A stretch of 64,000 nt of DNA from Erythroxylum novogranatense (GCA_029891385.1 CM057231.1:23343300-23407299), one strand, 5' to 3'; shown: positions 38,761 through 51,744, counted from the first letter of the stretch. A program made the numbers and translations. The notes: generated from the letters alone by a model not told the origin.

Positions 38761-40374
38761 GTCGTAAGTCTTGTTTGACAGTAACCGTTAGGCAAAATCC
38801 TTATATGATGCATTTGATGAGTGTGCAGAACCTTGGGGTTAGACTCTCAGCGGCAGAGGATGATGGCATATTGTTAGCATGGTTTGAAGTTTGGCCAACA
38901 TTATTTGATGAGATTAGGAGATCACAGGTCGACGATCCCAAGTTAAAAGTCATTTGGGAGAAATTGCCATCCGAAAAGAGTGAAGGGTTCAAACTGCGAG
39001 AAGACAGGTTGTTACTCTTCAGAGACAGAGTTTGTGTGCTAGGGGACCAGGGTCTCAAACGAGCCATTTTAGAAGAAGCTCACAGTTTGGCTTATGTTAC
39101 GCATCCTAGTAGCACCAAGAGGTACCAAACTTTTAGAGAGAGTTATTGGCGGCTAGGGATGAAGAGAGAGATAGTGGAATTTATGGCCTGATGCCTTCCC
39201 TGCCAATAGATTAAGGCAAAACATCAAAAACCAACAGTATGTTGCACTCTTTGTCTATTTTGGAATGGAAGTGGGAGCATGTGATAATAGATTTTGTAGT
39301 TGGACTACCTTGTACATCGAAGGGTCATGATGCTATTTAGGTTATAGTGGATAGATTGACGAAGTTTGCTTATTTTTTGCCTGTCCACACAACCTACTCA
39401 TTGGAGAGATAAGAAAAGTTGTATATCGATGAGATTTTGAAGCTGCACAGGGTGCTAGTTTCTATAATATCAGATAGGGATTCGAGATTCACCTCACAAT
39501 TTCGACCAAAATTCCAGGAATCTTTAAGGCTACACTAAAGTTTAGTACTGCCTTCCACCCCCAGATTGATAGTCAATCAGAGAGGACCATTCAGACACTA
39601 GAGGACATGCTGAGAGCATGTATGATCAAATTTCGAGGGAGTTGGGACCATCACTTACCTTTGATAGAGTTTGCTTATAAAAATAGTTATCAGATAAGTA
39701 TCGGTATGCTACCATATGAAGCACTTTAAGGGAGGAAATGCAGGACACCTGTATGTTGGGATGAGGTTAGTACAACCAAAATCGAAGGAGCTGAATTAAT
39801 AGAAACTACCACTCAAAAGATAAAAATTATTCGAGACAAGATGAAAGTAGCCCAGGATCGACAAAAGAGTGACGTGGATAAGAGGTGACGAACATTAGAG
39901 TTTGCAGTTGGTGACATGGTTCTTCTTTAGATATCATTATAGAAAGGTATTATCAGATTTCAAAGTCGAGGGAATCTGAACCCTTGATATATCGAACCTT
40001 TTTGTATTCTAGAACATATCGGCACTATGGCGTATCGGTTGGAATTGCCAACGGACTTAGATACAATCAATAGTGTGTTCCATGTCTTGATGCTTAAAAA
40101 GTACATACCGGATCCATCTCACATTTTGGAGACACCTCCAGTAGAGTTGAGAGAAGGTCTAAGTTTTGAGGTGAAACTGGTTCAAATTTTGGATCGGTAG
40201 ATAAAGAGGTTACGTAGTAAGGAGGTACCCACAGTCAAAATTCTTTGGAAGAGTGATGGGCTCGAGGAGATGACATGGGTGCTTGAGGATACTATGACAT
40301 GTCAGTACCTCCATTTATTTGTGTCCCCAACTTAGGAGTTTCGAGGACGAATCTTTTTTAAGAGGGGAAGAACT
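38761..40374 (+). pseudogene. gypsy integrase, chromodomain-like tail and polypurine tract
   Basis: The integrase zinc region is recognisable (EEAHSLAYVTHPSSTKRYQT ... CLPCQ), followed by the core WEHVIIDFVVGLP, a second aspartate region ISDRDSRFTSQF, and FSTAFHPQIDSQSERTIQTL after a frameshift. The C-terminal part reads LPTDLDTINSVFHVLMLKKY and then VPTVKILWKSDGLEEMTWVL, the region where chromoviruses carry a chromodomain. At least ten stops interrupt it. It ends with FRGRIFFKRGR over the purine tract immediately before the 3' LTR. Confidence 0.92.
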
Positions 40375-43300
40375 TGTAACGCCAGACTCTCTAAACCCTT
40401 TTGTATTATTTTGTACTTGGAGATGTTACTGTATATTGTTATATACATAGTTGTCTATGAATTCAAAGATTTATTTAAAATCCTTTTGGGTAAATATACC
40501 AATAATTTATAATGTTATATGCCTTTACATAAACTTAGAGTTTATCGATATGTGAAATCTTGGAGATTTCCAACATGTAAGCTTTTAAGAGTTTAAAACT
40601 GAGTCCATTGGATGGATATGACCATGGTGATTAAGTTACATTTGTTCTAATGCCTTAGAGGTGATTAGACATGCTTTATAGACTTATTAGACACTTAGAA
40701 AGCTTAATTGCAAAGATTTATGTACATAAGGGCTTATTTGCCAATTATAAAAGGTCAAACGACTTAAACGTAAATTTTCAATTCTTGGAGGACTAATATG
40801 TAATTTTATAAAGTTAAGGGGCTTAATTATTACTCCCAAAAGTCTGAGAAACAAAATAAAAATAAAAGTTTTGGTGATTCCTAAATTTTGGGCTTAATTG
40901 CAAATTTAGGAAAAGTTTGGAGGGTAAAATGGTAATTTCAGATAACCCAAGGACAAAAAGGTAATTTCACCATATTTTGGTCAAAGAAGAGTCAATATTC
41001 TAGACCCTTCTCCATGTAAGGTCATGCACCCCATTACTAAGGACTTAAAACATGTTTTAATTAAAAGAAGGGACAAGAAAGGAGAAGAGAGGAGAAGAAC
41101 AAGCTAGTTTCAGCCATCCCTAAAATTTCATCCTCTTTTTGATTCTCTAACCCAAAACAAGGTGTTCTATGCTAATTTGGGGTGGTCAAGGAACTCAAAT
41201 ATATCATTAGATTTGATAAATTCTCAAAGGATTTGAAGATATCATCAAAGGAAGGTTTAGGTAAATTTTGTCTCATCTCTCTCTACATTAGGATTTCGAG
41301 TTTGGTGTTAAGATATGTTGTTCTCCATGCTTGAATATGCATGAAACATGGTTTAGATGAATGAAATGTGCCGGGAGAGGGTTCTTTAAGCCAAAACCAA
41401 AATTGTCTCCTTTTGGTGAAAGTTTGTGAATTTTTGAATATCTTTTGAAATTGATGGTATAAATGAATTCTATGGTGTTAATTGTACATGTATAATGTGA
41501 ATTAATTATGAAAAATGAAGAATTATGTTGGATAGGCTTGGTCGAAATGATGGAAGAAGGAATGGATGAATGCGATGAGTTGTGTAGTTATGATAAATGT
41601 AGCTTAAATGAAGGGAATTGGATTAAATGGAGTGGTGAAATGTGTCATTGTTTGGAAGTGTTTTACTATATAACAAGATAGGAGCATGAATTACCATGAT
41701 AAAATCTTAAAAATATGACTTAAAAGTCTGCACATTGGGTGTTTGATAAAATGTCTAAGTGAGCTCAGCTTAGGATTTAAGGATTCGAAATGATATACTT
41801 TGAAAACAACTTTCATGTTTACTTAGAGTAAACTTGAATTGTTGCTTAGATTGATGAATAATGGCCTAATGTGCTTGGATAAAAATGTGCCTAATTATTT
41901 TTTGAAATGAGTAAGTATTGGATTAAAGGCATTAAATTCCTTAAAAAATGCAAAAAAAAGCTAATATGAATAGTAAGGAAGTAACCATGTAAGAAACTTA
42001 ATGGTCGAATCCTATAGCTTAAAGAGAGTGATGTTGTGTTTTATACACTTATGTGATGGTAAATATGAAATTCATGTTTTAATTAGTAAATACATTGTAT
42101 GTTTTTTTTTATGTATAAATGCTTGGGAGCTATGAATTAAGGAGCTCGTATCGAGGATTGTTGAAGTTAAGGGAGTGTATATCTTCTTTTGAGATGAGTT
42201 GGGGAAACAATATCTGTCAAATGAGATTGGAACATCCTAAGACATGCATGATGACTTGTATGTGAATTTTCGACCTTGGTAATGCATAGTAGAATTGAAT
42301 CTCAATTGAGTGCTAATATGCTTATATATTTAAGAAACAACATTACTTTGAAATTGATATTTTTATTACGTATTTTGAGAAATTATATGGTTTTCAACAA
42401 ACCTGCATTTAAAGTGCAAAAGACAATGATTTATTTTCTGAAACTATATTTTTAAACCACTTTGCACTTGGAGTGAAAAAGATGACTTTTATTACATGAA
42501 ATAATGTTTTAGAATTTACATATACATAATCGAGTTATGTATGATGCGTATATTTGTTCTTTTTTAGCTTAGAGCCATAGCATAGTCTCATTTTATAGGT
42601 TAGACCGATAAATAAAGCCATGGTGCCTTACTTGATTTTTTTACTTAATTTTTATATATAATTTTGTTATTGGTGAGGACGTCATTGGCCAATCATGTGC
42701 TAGGCACAACTGATTAAACGACCTCCGTACCCTTGATGCTGGTACATAAAATCGAGTCCCTGTATCAACACCTTTCTATGGGACTTGTGGGTGATTCCAC
42801 ACCTGGGGTTTGGAAACTGACGAAGTCATCATCTAGGGTCATGACACTCTTGTCGACTATAGTCTGGACTCATCACGGATGAAAGTCGAGCCAACACCAA
42901 AATCGGTTGGTGTGCACATTAGTTTAGCCGACTAATGGTGACATACATGATTGTTTTAGCTTCTTCTGATATTTGTTTTTTGATGAGATTTGATTTATAC
43001 ATGTGATGTTTTTTCTGCTTATGTATACTGGAATTGGAACCTATGTTTACCCGATGAGTAATTAATAGGCTAGGCCTATATGGTTTCTAACCAATATACG
43101 TTGAGTTATAAGCTAGGCCTATGTGTTTCTATGTAATGTATGTTCATTTCATAGGTTATTTATACCGTCTTGGTGTATATTGAGCTCTATTTGTCATGTA
43201 TATTTTTCCTGCTCATTGAGTAATTGGTGTACTCACCCCTCCGCCTTCCAACCATGCAGGTTAATTTAGTGAGCTTGAAGCTCTGAGTGGATCATGCGGA

Positions 43301-43753
43301 CTTTTGACATTTCAAAGTATTACTACACATAGGTAGTTTACTGTTTTGAACTTTAGTTGCATAGTGCTCATGAACTATTTTATTGTTTTTATTAGATTGA
43401 TTATATTGATATGCTTTATGATTTTATAAATTTAACTCTTAACTATTTTGTTGTTGTAAAAGACTTTATGTGTGAACTTTTGATACTATTGTTGAGATTG
43501 CTTTGAGTGAACTTTAAAATCCTAAAGTTGTGGTAAAATTTTGATGTGAATATAAAAGTGTGTTTAACATTGTTTGCAGGTATTTGATTGAGTTTTGGGA
43601 TTTCTAAAATACAACTATTGTGTTGCCCAATTTTTTTTTAAAAAAGAGAGATATTTAGTTAGTCTTGTATAGTCAGATTAAAGATATCGTAAGTGTCCTT
43701 AACTCAGGTATGCGGTGGTTGTCATGAGCCCGATGTGTTACCTAGTCATGATA
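40375..43753 (+). repeat. 3' LTR of the gypsy element
   Basis: 3379 bp, starts TGTAACGCCAGACTCT and ends TCATGATA (expected TGACA). Similar to the 5' LTR throughout with many substitutions, so the insertion is clearly older than the 1529-9866 element. Confidence 0.9.
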
Positions 43754-43758
43754 TGGAG

Positions 43759-44604
43759 TGTTTTGATTTATCTAGTTTTGAATGGTTGGATTGGAATTGA
43801 ATGACATTTTTACAAAATTGTTAATTTGTTATTCTTAAAATTAGTATAGGCGAACAAAAAGTCTCAATTTTTTGTCAAATTTTTGGGAAGTATTATTCCA
43901 CTTATATCCCTAGGCTATACGATTATACCTTACTAACTTGATTGCTTATTCAACCTTTTTATTGCAATAGAAAAATGACTTCAAAATTTAAGAATTTGTA
44001 TTTAATGCTTGTTTGAAAAATGACAACATTTTGATGGGTTTATGTTGAATTTGTGGGGGTACTACATAAAGGCATTCCTTCAAATTCAATGTTAAGGAAG
44101 TGGTCCACAAGTGCAATTCAATTTATTTCACGGAGTTCCTTTAAAGTTTTCAAAAATTAAATGTTTGAATTATTAATTTTACAAACACTTCCAAATATTG
44201 AAAATTTTAATCCTAAACAAACCTTTATTCATCAAATAACATATTTGAACTATGAATTTGTTAAAATATTAGATATGTTAGAATTTAATTAATGTTTATA
44301 TATTATTTAATTTAATTTATTATTATTTCAAATATATAAATTATAGGTTATTATATGTATTCAAAATTTTCTTTAATTGCAATAGATAATTTTTGGTTGT
44401 ATATAAAATAAGTGGTCCACAAGGACTAGATACAAATACAATTTTCCGAGTTATGGTGTCAATGATACAATTATATAACTAAGAAATAACCAAAGTACTT
44501 TGACACCAACCCTATGGACATGGCTCTTTCATGTATGTTAAATGGGTTATATTACGTATGATGGACATGCATATTATGTAATTATGTATGGTCAATAATT
44601 AAAT
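43759..44604. other. flank without a gene
   Basis: AT-rich. Near its start, 43776-43802 repeats a 27-bp stretch (GAATGGTTGGATTGGAATTG...) also present at 30107-30133 on the other side of the gypsy insertion. Confidence 0.45.
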
Positions 44605-46402
44605 TGTTAGTTTTTGACTTATTGATGAATTGTGCTGGATAAAATTGAAATGTAATGGATGAAATTGAATTGTGTATGATATAATTATACACAATGACTT
44701 GGAGAGGAATAGATTGGAGAGATTAAATGACTTGGCCTTCGTCCGTTACAATTTAAAGCCTCATTTGCACCAAATGAGATGCACTCCAAGGTTTCAATCA
44801 AAGATTGATTAGAAAGCCTAATGTTTCCCAAGGCTAGATGGTACTTTAACGGCTTATCTTGGATCCTAAAAAATTCCCAAAATAAACTATTTAATGGGTG
44901 ATTGATTGCTCATTATATGAGCTAAATGAAAAAGTTATTTCGGTCTTGTGAGAAAGAAAAAGATAATCGGCAGCTAGGAGGAAGACAAAAGAAAAAAAAA
45001 ACAACTAAACATTGTGGGAGACAAAGAGAAAACAACAGCAACTGGGAGAAGGAAAATTTGCTGAAAATCTCTCAACTTTTGGACAAAATTAGGGTTAATA
45101 AGGGTAACTTATTTAAATAAAGCCAAGAAATGTAGTATAAGGGTAACTTAGTCATGAGGCTTTAAACACATCTTTATGTTCATTTCATGGACAACTCATG
45201 TTATTATAAGGTTTGCCATGTAACTTTAATTTAAATATCCACTTTCCCATTTATCTCATGTTTCAAAATAATTAAACATTTGACCCAATTGCCATATAAC
45301 TATGCCATATAATTCTATGCATTATTTTTTTGAGAAATAAATTTATATGACATGTCATACATATCAAATAAATTTATCTAGGATTAAATTTGTTATCTAA
45401 TAGCATTTATTCTAATACCATATGATGACCAAAATAATTTTAACACTTAAAATTAACTTTATCGTTATATTCATATCACCATACGACGTACTAAAATAAT
45501 TTCCCTTTTTCTAATCAAATCTTTTCTAGTGTGACCCATTGGGATCTATGTTATCTGATAATAAAATTAAAACTTCTTTTATTTTATACATTATAATCGG
45601 TATCTAGCAAAATACATTATAATTACTCAAATGACATAGATGATATGTATCATACACAAATCACGATCCCGAAGCAATAATTGCTCATCTTAATTTTTTT
45701 ATTTCATAATATCCTGAATAAATGCAAGAATGAAATATGTCATTCCTGCTAATTTATTCCTTCTTGATCTCCAAAGTAAATTGTAGATACGATTAACTCC
45801 TTAACCATATTGCATGTATACAATATTACTTTATCAAAGGCCTATAGACATTAAGGGCCATATGATATATGAGGGATAATAGTATTCTTGACAAACATTT
45901 ATCCTCTACACAAGTCATGCATACTGTGGCATTATTTGTATAGATACCTGTTACGGTTAGCATTGAACAATACTAACAAATATGCAATTCTTATGTAAGA
46001 AAATGAACATCTTTTACCATAGAATTTATGACACGTATGAAACATTAATGACATAAACTCAACCCTAATAATGTTTCATGTAAGGTCTATCGAATATGAT
46101 AATCTTCATTATGTATTTGTCTTATTAAATAGATAACTCCTTATCGAATGGTTGGTAGAACATCACCATCATTTAATCCACACACTTGGTCAATTAATAT
46201 TTTATGTTAATTACCGAAATTTGTGACATTTTAGAGTAACCATTATTTTCCATTACAAAGTTTTACAATCCGAATCCTCAACTTGAATAATCCATAAATA
46301 ATGAAATCTCACGAAACAAAATGATATAAACCATCTAATTCATGAACATTATTGTTAGAATACAACCATCTAATGATTGGCTTCTAGATCATAAAACTAA
46401 CA
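44605..46402 (-). repeat. 3' LTR of the minus-strand copia element
   Basis: The right boundary (CTAACA at 46402) is fixed by the adjoining polypurine tract and by similarity to 47790-47990. The left boundary is inferred from the matching short inverted ends TGTTAGTTTT. Its stretch at 46190-46210 gives the unoccupied version of the site hit by the foldback element at 47067. Confidence 0.55.
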
Positions 46403-46534
46403 ATCTCCCACTTAAACTAGAGCCAATCCAAATATATCTATATGCATAAAAGATCTAACCAAGTGTAGCGTCATAAACAAAATACATCTTTATGCATAAA
46501 GAAAAGTTTACTCAAAGCCAATTACTAATATATC

Positions 46535-46860
46535 TAAAACCCATTGATGCAGTGTGAAGTACATGTTTGGCTTGAGAAAGGGGTTTTTCAGTGGGTCCAC
46601 TATGTTCCCGATCGAATCATCTTTGCAAACCTTTACATCACCCCTCTCTACGATCTCTCGTGTGAGGTGATATTGTTGTAGAACATGCTTGGACCTTTGG
46701 TGTGACCTAGGTTCTTTCGCCTAAGCAATTGCTCCATTGTTATCACAATAGTGCTCAATTGTTCTAGTGACACTTGGAACTACATCAAATTCAGAGATGA
46801 ACTTCTTGATCCAACATCCCTTTTTGACCGCTTCGGAAGTAGTTATGTATTGGTGGTGGA
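46535..46860 (-). pseudogene. copia RNase H fragment
   Basis: On the minus strand: SEAVKKGCWIKKFISEFDVV, EHYCDNNGAIA, stop (TAG for the usual Gln), AKEPRSHQRSKHVLQQYHLT and RGDVKVCKDDSIGNIVDPL. This is the conserved C-terminal RNase H of Ty1/copia polyproteins, ending about 130 bp before the purine tract and LTR as expected. Confidence 0.9.
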
Positions 46861-47066
46861 ATTAGTTGTGGTCTCTTGTTTATAACTTTTCTAGTTCACA
46901 ACTCCTCTATTGAGAATGAACATATACCTTAATTGCAATCTTATATCGAATAATATAATCTTCATTATGTATCTGTGTGATTAAACCGATAACTCTTTAT
47001 CAAATGGTTTGTAGAACATCACCATCATTTAATCTACATACTAATCTTTTAGTGGTCAATTAATAT

Positions 47067-47789
47067 TGTAGGGTCCGTGAACTTAGGCCACGCGATTGGC
47101 TCAATGGTAAGAGGCGTGTTCTTAAAGAACAGCAAAACCTTGAGGTCTTGGGTTCGAGCAGTGGCTCACCCTTAATCAGAGAGGACAATACTTGGCCTTT
47201 TTAATGTAGGGTCCGTGAACTTGGGCCCTGTGACGCTTCTGATGAAAGCCGGCCTCTCTTGACCTCAGTATTGTCCTCTTTGGCGCTTGGGTGAGCCCGA
47301 CTCGAAACCAAGACCTCGAGGTTTGTCCACTTTGCGTGGGCGCCTCTTACCATTGAGCCATTGGCTCAATGGTAAGAGGCGCCCACGCAAAGTGAGACAA
47401 AACTTGAGGTCTTGGGTTGAGCGATGGCTCACCCTTGATCAAAGAGGACAATACCTGAGGTCAAGTAGAGGCCGGGCTCTCTCAGAGGTCGCGTGGCCCA
47501 AGTTCATGGACCCTACATTAAAAGGCACCTTTAATGTAGGGTCAGTAAACTTGGGCCGCGACGACATGAGAGCTCGGCCTCTACTTGACACTCAGTATTG
47601 TCCTCTCGATCGAGGACATCGGTGAACTCAGACTCAAGGTTTTTTGCTCTTTAAGAACAAAGAAACTCGAGGTCTTGGGTTCGAGCAAAGTGGCTCACCC
47701 TTGATCAGAGAGGACAATACCTGGAGTGCTGGCGGTAGAGGCCGGGCTCTACTGTAGTGGTCGCGTGGCCCAAGTTCACGGACCCTACA
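47067..47789. mobile_element. foldback element with tRNA-promoter-like boxes
   Basis: Terminal inverted repeats of ~29 bp (TGTAGGGTCCGTGAACTT... and its complement) with AATAT duplicated outside (47062-47066 and 47790-47794). The sister copia LTR near 46197 lacks the insertion. Inside, box A-like TGGCTCAATGGTAAGAGG occurs at 47097 and 47364 and inverted at 47344-47361, and box B-like GGGTTCGAGC at 47151 and 47675 with relatives at 47298 (inverted) and 47414. A perfect palindrome spans about 47331-47393. Extra internal copies of the terminal repeat (47206, 47517 inverted, 47536) suggest nested or dimerised units. It may derive from inverted tRNA-type SINEs; no family name is claimed. Confidence 0.82.
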
Positions 47790-47995
47790 AATATTCCATA
47801 TTAATGACCAAGATTTGTGACATTTCAGAGTAATCATTATTTTCTATTACAGAGTTCTACATTCTGAGCCTGAACTCAAATAATCCATAAATAACAAAAA
47901 CTTATGGAACAAAAATGATATAAACCATTTATTTCATGAACATAACTGTTAGAATACAACCATCCAATGATTGGCTTCTAGATCATAACATTAAT

Positions 47996-49057
47996 TGTTA
48001 AGTCAAGAGGACTTAACTACTATTAATTTTAATGACAATTAAATAATAATAATCTTAGAAATGTATGAACTATTTTAATGAGTTTGTTAAGTTTACAGTT
48101 AAATGCAAGTAACACTTAGGCAACACAAGATGAGGTTCGTGAATAAGATGAAGTCGAAGCATAAGACGAAGATGAAGCATAAGATGAAGTTGAAGAGTAA
48201 GACGAAGTCGAAGAAAAAGATGAAGCACGACAATATAAGACAAAGCGCAACATAAGATGAAGTTGCAACATAAGATGAAGCGCAACATAAGATGAAGCGG
48301 AATAACAGACGAAATATAGTAACAGAAGAAAAGTTATTCCAAATGATACAAAAGGAAGCTATGCTAGAATGACAGTCAGTTAATTAGTTTGAGTTAGTTA
48401 TATGACTTAACTAATAATTGTTTCTAAAAGATTCAAGAAGCGATTATCAAGAAGATGGTTGGAGACTTAGGCTATAAATATTAATTCGAGTTGAAAACTA
48501 CAGATACACATATATGAATACAAACAGAGAAACTGATAGAGATTTACTCGTGAACATTTTGATATTAACAAAAATTCTATATTTAGAGGGCAAAAGAAGT
48601 GAGCAAACACATCTGTAACTTGAAAGCTCAAAATACTTTTCTTAGAGAGAAGGGAAGGCTAGAGCCTGGAGAGGCTAATATAGATGATAAAGAATACTTG
48701 TGTGAGAGACCTGAAGAGGCTCTACGTGTGAAAAAATACTTGTAAAGTTGAAAAAGTATAGTGAAATCTTAGAAATACTCTGGGGACTAGACGTAGTTCA
48801 AGGTTTGGGGTGAACTAGTATAAAATCACAACGTCTATTCTCTATCCCTTATCTTTTAATTTTCTTGTGTTAGACGAGTAGATAATATTACTTGCGATTG
48901 CATTTCTTATCAACTTTAGCAAAGTTTTTTTTGGTAATAATTTAATTTTTGTAAAGAGATTCAAGAAATCTCAAAAGATTAATATCCTCGAAAAATTACA
49001 CAATTTAATCCCCCTTCTTATGTAGTTTACATATCATATTGGATTTCTATATTAACA
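47996..49057 (+). repeat. 5' LTR of copia-1
   Basis: 1062 bp from TGTTAAGTCAAG to TATTAACA, followed 16 nt later by primer site TGGTATCAGAGTG at 49074. It contains a degenerate GATGAAG/CATAAGA tandem repeat (about 48120-48310) and plant-LTR features. Related to the LTR at 61687-62728. Confidence 0.85.
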
Positions 49058-49073
49058 AGTGATTTACTTCAAT

Positions 49074-49084
49074 TGGTATCAGAG
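49074..49084 (+). promoter_or_regulatory. primer-binding site of copia-1 (initiator Met tRNA type)
   Basis: TGGTATCAGAG, complementary to the 3' end of plant initiator-Met tRNA, just upstream of the gag start at 49129. Confidence 0.85.
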
Positions 49085-49128
49085 TGAGGTTTCTAAGAAA
49101 TACTATCACAAAGTGAGGACAAAGATCC

Positions 49129-49938
49129 ATGGCTGAATCATATGTTTTTATAGCTGAGGTGCCTCGGTCATAAGACTTCCTGCATTCAATGGTGAGGATT
49201 ATCATTATTGGAAGGACATGATGCGACTCTTCATAGAATCCACACATATTGATCTTTGGTATATCATCGGTAATGGTCCATATACACCAATAGATGATGA
49301 AGGAAATATCATCTCTCGTGACAGATGCTCAGCCAATTAGAAAGCTCGCTTTTAGTTGAATTCCAAGGCCAAGTTCTTTCTAAGTTGTGCCCTAAGTAGA
49401 AGTGAATATGATAAGGTTCATGGATGCGTATCTGCAAAAGATATGTGGGACACATTAGTCATTGCACATGAAGGCACAAATCAAGTGAAAGAGTCCAAGA
49501 TCAGTATTCTTGTTCACCAGTATGAGTTGTCCAAAACGAAAGATGAGGAGTCTATTGATCAGATGTTTGGACGATTTCAAACAATCGTTAACAGACTTAA
49601 AACTCTTGGGAGAATCTACGATAATCAAGATCATGTCAGGAAGATTCTTAGAAGTCTACCTAAAAGATGAAGAACTAAGGTTACAACAATACAAGAAGGT
49701 AAGGACTTAAGCAAGCTGAAGCTAGATGAATTGCTTGGTTCACTGAAGATCCATGAAGTAGAGCTTGATGTAGAAGATAAACCTAGAAAAGATAAGTCTA
49801 TCGCATTAAAGACTGGTCAGAAGATTCAAAAGAACCAAAAAAATAGAAGCACATATTCAAAAGCATTAAAGATTGAAGAAATCAAGGATAATGATACCAG
49901 TGAGTCTGATCAAGATTCAAGTGAAGATGATGATGAAT
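49129..49938 (+). pseudogene. copia-1 gag, 5' part
   Basis: Starts MAESYVFIAE, like the intact-looking start of copia-2, then suffers a 1-nt loss and stops. From 49356 it is open: NSKAKFFLSCALSRSEYDKV then HGCVSAKDMWDTLVIAHEGT, the Ty1/copia gag (UBN2-type) core. Further frame breaks occur near 49668 and 49711. It ends in an acidic Asp/Glu/Ser stretch, where the gypsy-type element enters at 49939; the frame resumes at 59874. Confidence 0.9.
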
Positions 49939-51744
49939 TGTTGGCCCTAATATTTTTTTCATGATAAATGAGCATGATTAGGTTAATTTTGGGATCTTGC
50001 TAGATTAGTGTATGTTAGAATTAAGTAGCCAGTTTATGTTAATGAGATTATGTTACATAAACGAATTGGATTAAAGTTAAAGTGATAAGTTGCATAAGGG
50101 GTATTTTGGGGAGATCCCTTAAGTGAGAAGGCTTTAAGGCCTTGAAGGAGGGGTAAAAATGGGAAGAGAAATTTATTGGCTTGTAGTTTAAAAGCCAAAA
50201 ATATGGTGAGGAAAAATGAATAAAGAAAGCATAAAAGTAAGAAAGAAGGTAGAGAAAGTGTCGTGAGTTTAGAGGGAGAAAAGAGTTTCAAGCTAGGTCT
50301 TGATTTTTCTCAACCTTCAAAGGGGATTTTGAGAGTGATCAAGAAGGGGAAAATATAGAGAAAGATAAGAGCCTTCTTTTAAACCAAGCATTTCTTCATT
50401 TGAAGAAGATTTAAGGTAAGAGCATTTTAAGACTTTGGATTTTTGGAAGGGGTTTTGGTTTCAAAAGCTTGGAAAATGCATGGGTTCAAGAACTCTAGGA
50501 TCAATTTATACTTTAGTTTCTTTGGTTTCTCATATGAAAAATCTCTATTAATTTGGGGATTTTATTTATGTTAAAAAGGGAATCAAGAAGAACAAGAGGA
50601 GCAAGAGGAGAGGCTCAGTTGAACAAATTATCAACAAGAAATTCAAGGTGGGTTACATTTTTATTGTTGACTAATAAGCCATAAATATCTTCTTTCAAGG
50701 AAAGTGAAATAAATGTTTTCAACTACTTGCAAATATGCATTTAAGTGTTCTTTAAATGCCTTGAGAAAGTGCAGCATATTCTATGCATAAACTTGTAAAT
50801 GAAAAATGAAATGATTTTGAAAAGATATCCTGCCATGAAAAAGCAAGTTTCTGATCTAGTGCCATCTCGGGCAACAAGTTTACAAGTCATGAAATTACAT
50901 GTTATGTGGGTTCGTGGTGATCCCCTAAGTATGTCAAGTGCACTTGTCTAAAGGCTTCTACCGCCCGTCCGTTAGTGGCATGAAGCTCCTTCGTGGACTC
51001 CCATAAGTTCACGGCTACGTAAGACCGTTATACAAAAATATGTAGTATGTTCTATTTTGGATCCACCCAAACCAATTTGATGTGTCTTTTGTGTTCATGA
51101 TATGTTGACAGTAATGATGTAACCATGTTATGCATTATCGTGAGTTTTTCCAATGAAAATGATTATTTCAAGGGTTTTTGTTTGTTATCGATTATAAGAT
51201 TGTTACCCATAGGCTTTAAGCTCACCCCTATCTCCTCCCACACATTTAGGTGATGAGCAGGATATCGAGTAGGTCAAAAGGGCAAGGCAACACTCCTAGT
51301 TTTGATTATTTTATGTTTGAAGCAATTTTGGTAAAGCAAGGCTTTAGTTGCATTTTGAGCAAATCATGGATTATGTATTTTGGGATTTGATGTATTAATG
51401 TAATTGTGGCTTGAAATGCCTGCTAAAGCTTTGTAAAACTTTTTATCTTTTTATGAAAATGGAATATGTTCACATATTTACCTATTACTCTCCCAAGTTA
51501 TACGTTGATAATTGTTTTCAAGTTTCATAAAGGAAAAATCCGTTTTGCGACTTCAAGAAAAATCTTGATTAAGCTAAGCTGATTTAGGCAAATGCATTTT
51601 TTAGTAAGTAGTAAGTCTTTCTCTTAACTTTCCAACGATATTTAGCATGGAGAATATAGACGTCTGAACCAGAAGTTAGGGTCCTTATAAGGGAAGATGT
51701 ACAAAAGAGGAGTTGTTTCTTTTGCCTTTTTGCTTCTTTTATGA

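Larger units (their letters stand above)
30154..43753 (+). mobile_element. Ty3/gypsy (chromovirus, Del/Tekay-like) retrotransposon, decayed
   Basis: Two LTRs (30154-33630 and 40375-43753) bound a gag-pol remnant in the order protease, RT, RNase H, integrase and chromodomain-like tail, which is gypsy order. TGGAG flanks both outer ends (30149-30153 and 43754-43758). The 3' LTR begins TGTAACGCC, directly after purine tract AAGAGGGGAAGAACT. The 5' LTR ends CGTGACA and is followed by a mutated initiator-Met primer site TTAGTATTAGAGC. Many stops, frameshifts and internal deletions, plus a solo LTR inside RT, make it inactive. Length without the solo LTR is about 10.4 kb. Confidence 0.93.
44605..47990 (-). 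mobile_element. collapsed minus-strand Ty1/copia retrotransposon
   Basis: A left LTR (44605-46402) reads on the minus strand TGTTAGTTTTATGATC ... AAAAACTAACA, next to purine tract AAGTGGGAGATTG, an RNase H remnant, and then a truncated second LTR copy (about 46941-47990, including a later insertion). Outer five-mers TAAAT (44600-44604) and TTAAT (47991-47995) differ by one base and may be the target duplication. Gag, most of pol and the primer site are deleted. The left LTR boundary is the weakest point. Confidence 0.6.

Noticed and set aside
47085..47165. Functional tRNA gene
   Set aside because: Box A and box B-like motifs are present, but the arms do not form a cloverleaf by eye and the unit is repeated and inverted inside a mobile element.
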